Translations under genes and position numbers: made by a program
Shown: positions 32,463 to 36,843 of the stretch, one piece after another
Position numbering within the stretch: position 1 is the first letter of the stretch
How the letters are laid out: each line of letters starts with the position of its first letter
The notes under the pieces: model-generated
What the model was told of the DNA's origin: nothing
What the model saw: the letters and a program-made list of their open reading frames with translations, nothing else
Database searches by the model: none
Source: Folioceros fuciformis
Lineage: Eukaryota > Anthocerotophyta > Anthocerotopsida > Anthocerotales
Length of the DNA stretch: 36,843 bases
NCBI GenBank assembly: GCA_049999805.1
Contig: JBNGIO010001638.1
Coordinates: 1-36,843 of the forward strand
Reading direction: 5' to 3'

Positions 32463-34616
32463 CGCCCTCTTCCCCACCACACGTAATACAGCCAGCAGCT
32501 AGCGTCTGAAGGAAGTGCGAACAACATTGCATCCTCAAGCGGCCATCGGCTGTAAGTAGACCCGCTGCAGTTGCGGGAGGTGCCTGTTACGGGAGGAAAA
32601 ATCCGACATGCTCCACGAGAAACAACAGGTCAGAGTGGAGGGAACTGAAGTGCCACACTCCAAACCGGGAGTCCTTTCTCCATGTCCTAGATCGTATGTA
32701 GACTTCCTCTTCCCATGCACGTGCTTGTCTTGCATTTCCGTTGTTCTGTGTTGTTGCATTTCCTACGGTATCTTACCGCTCTCGAACTTCCCCCTGTTTC
32801 TCTGACGTTGCATGTTGTTGTGCTCTACTTCTGTTCATCGTTGTCTGCAGTGTTTTGTGGCTTTTGTTTAAAACAGGTTGGGCCATGGTGGAAGCTCGTT
32901 GACGGCTGCAGCTGCTCCCGTCCAAGTCCCACCCCGACATCTTCAAGAAAAGTGGGCACGGGGTGCTCACCGTCCAACCCGGCTGGTGCCTTGTACATTA
33001 GAAGATGGATCGTATATGTTCGGGAAATCTTCGGACTGGACACAAACAGTGTCCGCGAGGTCAAGTTTGCTCCGTCTGTGACTGCCACCTATTCGCGCTC
33101 TGCGAATTCGTCCAACTTGCTACTGTACGTAGCACGTCCTTCAGGGGCACCTGACCTTATCGCTCACTGAACCATGAGCATGGGTGGAAGGAGGTTGGTG
33201 CAGCTGCCAATGCGACAGCCCGCTGCAGTCCAGCTTTGCTGTCTAGGCATGCTGAGTGAGAGAAGCTACCCTGGAACACCTCTTATGGTTTCGCAGAATC
33301 TACGCATGCAACTGACTTCCACAGTTCCACGGAAGGTTTCAACCAAGAGCCATTAACATTACATCATGTCGAATCTTGCACAAAGAGGCATTGCGGTGCA
33401 GCTTGCAATAAATTGCATCTGCTCCATCTTGACAATGATTGAGGACTGCAAGATCCATCCCGAAACTTCTCCCTCTCATCCCAGAAGGGAGGCCGCCATT
33501 TGTCTCCAGACCCGCGCACGAAAGAGCAAGCTAGGTTTTGTGATTCATGTGCCGTTAACAGATACCGAGTGCACGCCTAGGCGTTTCCTCACATTTCCTC
33601 CACCCAAATCGAGACGTCATAACGTAAAAGTTGTCCCGTGAGCTTCGCACCTCAGAGGTCTTCTCTGAATCCGTGCCATGCCCCATATCCAGAAGGACTT
33701 GTTAGTTGAAGCTGGCTGGCCCACACCAGCAGCGTGTACCTGCATGACAGGGTCCAGCTACCTGCGTGATGCATTGCAGCATCCCTGCCGTACCGATTTT
33801 GGCGACCGTGTTTCATGAGGCGAGCAGCAGGGCCACAGGAGCGCTGCAGCTGATGAGCGCAGAGCTTGGTGTAGATGCCGTTTGAAGGCGAGGGTGGGGC
33901 CTTCTCTTGGGACACGGCAAACGAGACCAACGAAAGAAGAACGAAATTGTCGTTACCAGGAGCAGCAGCGTTGGACGGGAGGCCGGGTAGGGCACACTTG
34001 CCGGGGCCACGATACGCCATCCCACGTCAGCCCAGGCCACGCCGTGTCCGAGCTTAGCACACTGGGCAATGCGTGCAACACAGCTTCACTGCACTTACTC
34101 ACTGCACGCATGAACTTCCACATTCACGGCCCAAAATCCCCCCTTCCAATAATCGAGCGGGGCCTGTCCCGCACCCCACTTTGACGACCCGCCACACGAG
34201 ACACCCGTCACTGCTCCCCCATGGCCTCCCAGGTGAGTGAGACTCTACGCATCCGCAAGAGCCCGCATAGTTGAGAGGCTTTGAGTTCTACTACCGAGCC
34301 ACTTGCCGGGAACAGTAGCGCATTGTTGTCGTCGCGCCCGCAGCTGTAGTTCTCAAGTGCACTAGATGCTACGTATTTTTTCTTTTTCCGCCTTTTCGGA
34401 AATCCGGGTGGTCCAAGTGTAGCGTTTGCTTTGCTCCAGCTTGCTGCCAAGCGCACGGTCTCATGGTTGTTGTATCTGGGCGCAATTGCAGTCCAAGGAG
34501 ATGGTTGCGGAGAATGGAGCTTCTTGCAATCACACTGGTCAGCTGTGTTTTGCAGGGAATTTTTGAGTTTTGTACGAGAGCTCTTACTCAGGGGATTGAC
34601 ATCGTGTTCTTGCAAG
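32463..34616. other. Intergenic with two unsupported ATG-started frames
   Basis: Plus-strand frames at 32715-33170 (151 codons) and 33366-33641 (91 codons) begin with ATG but show no domain, signal peptide or splice support. A minus-strand frame at 33652-34020 is likewise unsupported. A possible very short first exon of the RRM gene (ATG at 34221, then CAG|GTGAGT at 34232) lies near the right end, but its link to the next exon is unproven. Confidence 0.35.
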
Positions 34617-36843
34617 AATGTAGGAGGAGAACAAAGGGTCCGGGGATCAGAGGTTTTTGTTGGGGGACTCCAGCGTAATGTGACAGAGGAGGTCATCGCT
34701 GAGGTGATTGAAATCTTTGGGCAAACTTCCAGCCGTTCACTGGTCAGCCGAGAGGGTGTGCGTACGACTGGTTGGAGCGTCGTTGTGCTGACTGTTGCGT
34801 AAGTTGTTCTGTAGCTTTTTTCCATGTGTGGAGAGGTGGCTGAGATTCGGATAATGAAAGATCATTCTGGATCTCCCAAGGTGAGGGAATACTGCTTCTG
34901 CTTCCCATACAATACAAGTTGCTGGAAAGAGTCGACGCAGACAATTTATTCTGGATGTCGTTTAGTAGGGGTACTGTTTTGTGCGGTTTACAACAAAGGA
35001 GGCCGCCCTGAAGGCTCAGAAAGAGAAAAATGGTACCACGGTATGTAGTTGGCATTTCTGCTGCCCTGTCTCTCCAACTTGGACAGAAACGTTTTCTGAT
35101 ATCTGTCTCGCTTGTCAACTGAATCACGGAAAGGCTGCTCACATGTCTTTCCTTTCTGACGAAGTTTTGCTTGGCTCTGATGAAGCTGCAAGGGAAGAAG
35201 ATTGGAGTCACTCCGTCCACCGATCAAGATACCCTTTTTCTTGGAAATCTACGAAAAGGTATGTTCATGCTGGTACTGGGACGTTTCCCATCCAGCCAGT
35301 CCGTTTGTCGTGGATCGGCTATAGGCGTGCATGGCGGTTAGCCATGATGTCATTTGCTGCTGGGCATGCAGAGTGGGGGACTGTGGAGGTTGACCAGATG
35401 GTGAGACAGGTGAGTGTTTGTCTGGATTGTGTCTTCCTTTATTTTCTCTCAACAGTTTCACACTTTGAATGTTTACAACTCAAGTTTCACTATATCTTGG
35501 TTGATCTTGCACATGGTACAGGCATTCCAAGATGTGCAGTCAGTCGAATTGGCTATGCCACCAAGGACAGGGGAGTCACCCACTAACAAGAAACGACAAA
35601 ATCGAGGCTTTGCGTTCGTGCATTTCGCTAGCCATGCTGTGGGTGACATACCAACCTCCTTTCGCTAATATGCCCTGGTTAGTTTTTGTGGCAACGTGCA
35701 TAGATGCCTGATGTGGAATTCTTGTATCTGCAATTTCCTGACTGATTTGTGTACCCAGGCAGCAGCCTAGTCGTTAGCTGTTCTGGCAGAGGTTGGAGTG
35801 CACTAAGATTGGCTTGTCTTGCAAATTTCTGTACTGATTGGGTCACCCATTTGGCGTTGGCATTGGGCAGTGCATGGCAACACACTGCATGGCTATGCTC
35901 CACATAGCTTTCAAGGCTGCAGCAATCCCTATGCATGGTCAATGTTCGGTCCATTCAATTCATGGTCGTCATCAATTCCACCAAAATCAATTCCCTCAAA
36001 TGCAGTCTCTTAATGGAGCTCTTACGCCTCACTAATTTACAGATTTCCCTCATTCTTCGGTAACAAATATCCTTGGTGGTGTCGTGGTCCAGTCATGGTG
36101 ATTGGTAGGTCCTAAAGTTGACATGGTAAAATGTACACTGAGATGTATCCAGTTTACATAGTACAGGACCATAAACCTCTAATTCATCCCGGATTCCTGT
36201 CTTCCTTACTCCCTGAGACCCATTGAAGCAGGGATGATGGGGTTTTCAGAGTGATGGAATTTGTGACTTGTATTCTTTTCTCCAACGATAAAACAAGCCA
36301 GCACCCTCACCTACATTAAATATCATGTCACGCCACCGGCCATCCTCATTCAAGTTTAGGGCCTGGAAAACGTGAAGGTCAGTTTGAAAGACGCATTGTT
36401 GCTGGTCTGGACCTCTTAAATGGTATGCTCTTAACGCTAATCTTTTTAGCTGATCGGTCATGTGTATCTTCGCTCATGTCCTCCACTGTATGATCTGGTA
36501 TTTCCATTCAAGTTGGATCAAGTCACCATCGGGAATATCGGGCTTGATCAAAGTCGAAATCTGGCATCCTTCCCTTTTGATCTGGTCACTATGGGAAATT
36601 CCATCACAGGCTGCAGCACGTGCGTATCGAGTAGCCAGTAGGCCTGATTTCATGCTTGGAGGAAAATGGCGACCTGCAATCGACTGGGCTGAGAATGAGC
36701 CTGAACCGGATCCTGATGAAATGGCTAAGGTATTGGAATGCTAAATATTCATTTGCGGGGGGGGGGGGGGGGGGGAAAGATTATCTTGGGCGGGCGAAAT
36801 CACTGTGGAGAACTTGTGCAGGTGAAAACGGCGTGGGGGGGCA
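34617..36843 (+). CDS. hnRNP-like protein with RRM domains, 5' part (runs off window)
   Basis: Exons seen are 34617-34703, 34815-34880, 34969-35040, 35186-35258, 35372-35409, 35522-35638, 36610-36729 and 36822 to the edge. Spliced, they give RRM1 (GSEVFVGGLQRNVTEE, GEVAEIRIMKDHSGSPKGYCFVRF, QGKKIGV) and RRM2 (DTLFLGNLRKEWG, NRGFAFVHFASHA, KWRPAIDWAE), then the start of a third unit (VKT). RNP2 and RNP1 motifs are present in both. The order fits plant hnRNP R/Q (SYNCRIP)-like proteins and most closely an At2g44710-type protein with the GKK-GVT linker. Role: nuclear RNA binding. The N-terminal exon is not fixed, and the acceptors at 34617 and 35186 are weak. The intron 35639-36609 is 971 bases, by far the longest in the gene. 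Confidence 0.85.
36757..36775. repeat. Poly-G homopolymer
   Basis: Nineteen G residues in a row within an intron of the RRM gene, with another G-rich stretch at the window end. It may be real or an assembly weakness. Confidence 0.9.

Noticed and set aside
32715-33170. 151-codon ATG-started plus-strand frame
   Set aside because: Its first third is Cys/Leu/Val-rich from TTG/TGT-rich DNA, there is no domain, and nothing else supports coding; kept only as a remark in the intergenic entry.
34208-34825. 205-codon minus-strand frame
   Set aside because: It overlaps RRM1 exon 34617-34703 on the other strand and shows no domain of its own.

Overview
The window is nuclear DNA of a land plant. It carries many genes with GT-AG introns, mostly 50-150 bases long, a ubiquitin-RPL40 fusion gene, urease and asparaginase nitrogen genes, a GH3 amido-synthetase, and relics of PPR and dirigent genes, which belong to land plants. 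The short introns and compact spacing would fit a seedless plant such as a lycophyte (Selaginella-like) or a bryophyte. That placement is inference; no species is claimed. All exon coordinates were worked out by hand from reading frame, splice consensus and family motifs.

Layout. Positions 1-380 (-) hold the start of a secreted glycine-rich protein that runs off the left edge. From 381 to 3676 no convincing gene was found, only a low-complexity Pro/Gly ORF. A seven-exon F-box/LRR gene (3677-6232 +) faces the seven-exon UreG gene (6809-8505 -). UreG shares a 352-base intergenic region with an asparaginase gene (8858-10070 +), so two nitrogen-remobilisation genes are head to head. A small membrane/coiled-coil gene (10454-10995 -) follows, then eIF3m (11363-13562 -, ten exons, one GC-AG intron). 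eIF3m is head to head with ubiquitin-RPL40 (13904-14690 +), a translation pair. A multi-exon coiled-coil gene of unknown function spans 16615-19527 (+).

From about 20.4 to 26.2 kb the DNA becomes AT-rich and degenerate. It holds a perfect 15-base inverted repeat, an AP2-like fragment with a second partial copy, a decayed PPR gene, a decayed GH3 copy and a nuclear tRNA-Ala(UGC). The intact GH3 gene (26245-28429 -) follows. It is divergent from the most unusual gene here: a secreted lipocalin (29113-30591 +) whose barrel is interrupted by about 205 alanine/serine-rich, probably helical residues, most of them encoded by one exon.

The right part contains a second PPR relic, a 29-base tandem array, a dirigent pseudogene with a nonsense codon and a local duplication, and the 5' half of an hnRNP-like RRM gene (from about 34617 +) that runs off the right edge near a poly-G run.

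The strongest candidates for something new are the interrupted lipocalin, the unrecognised coiled-coil gene built from phase-0 exons, and the asparaginase with Glu instead of Gly before its catalytic Thr. No prokaryote-like operon, CRISPR array or defence island is present.
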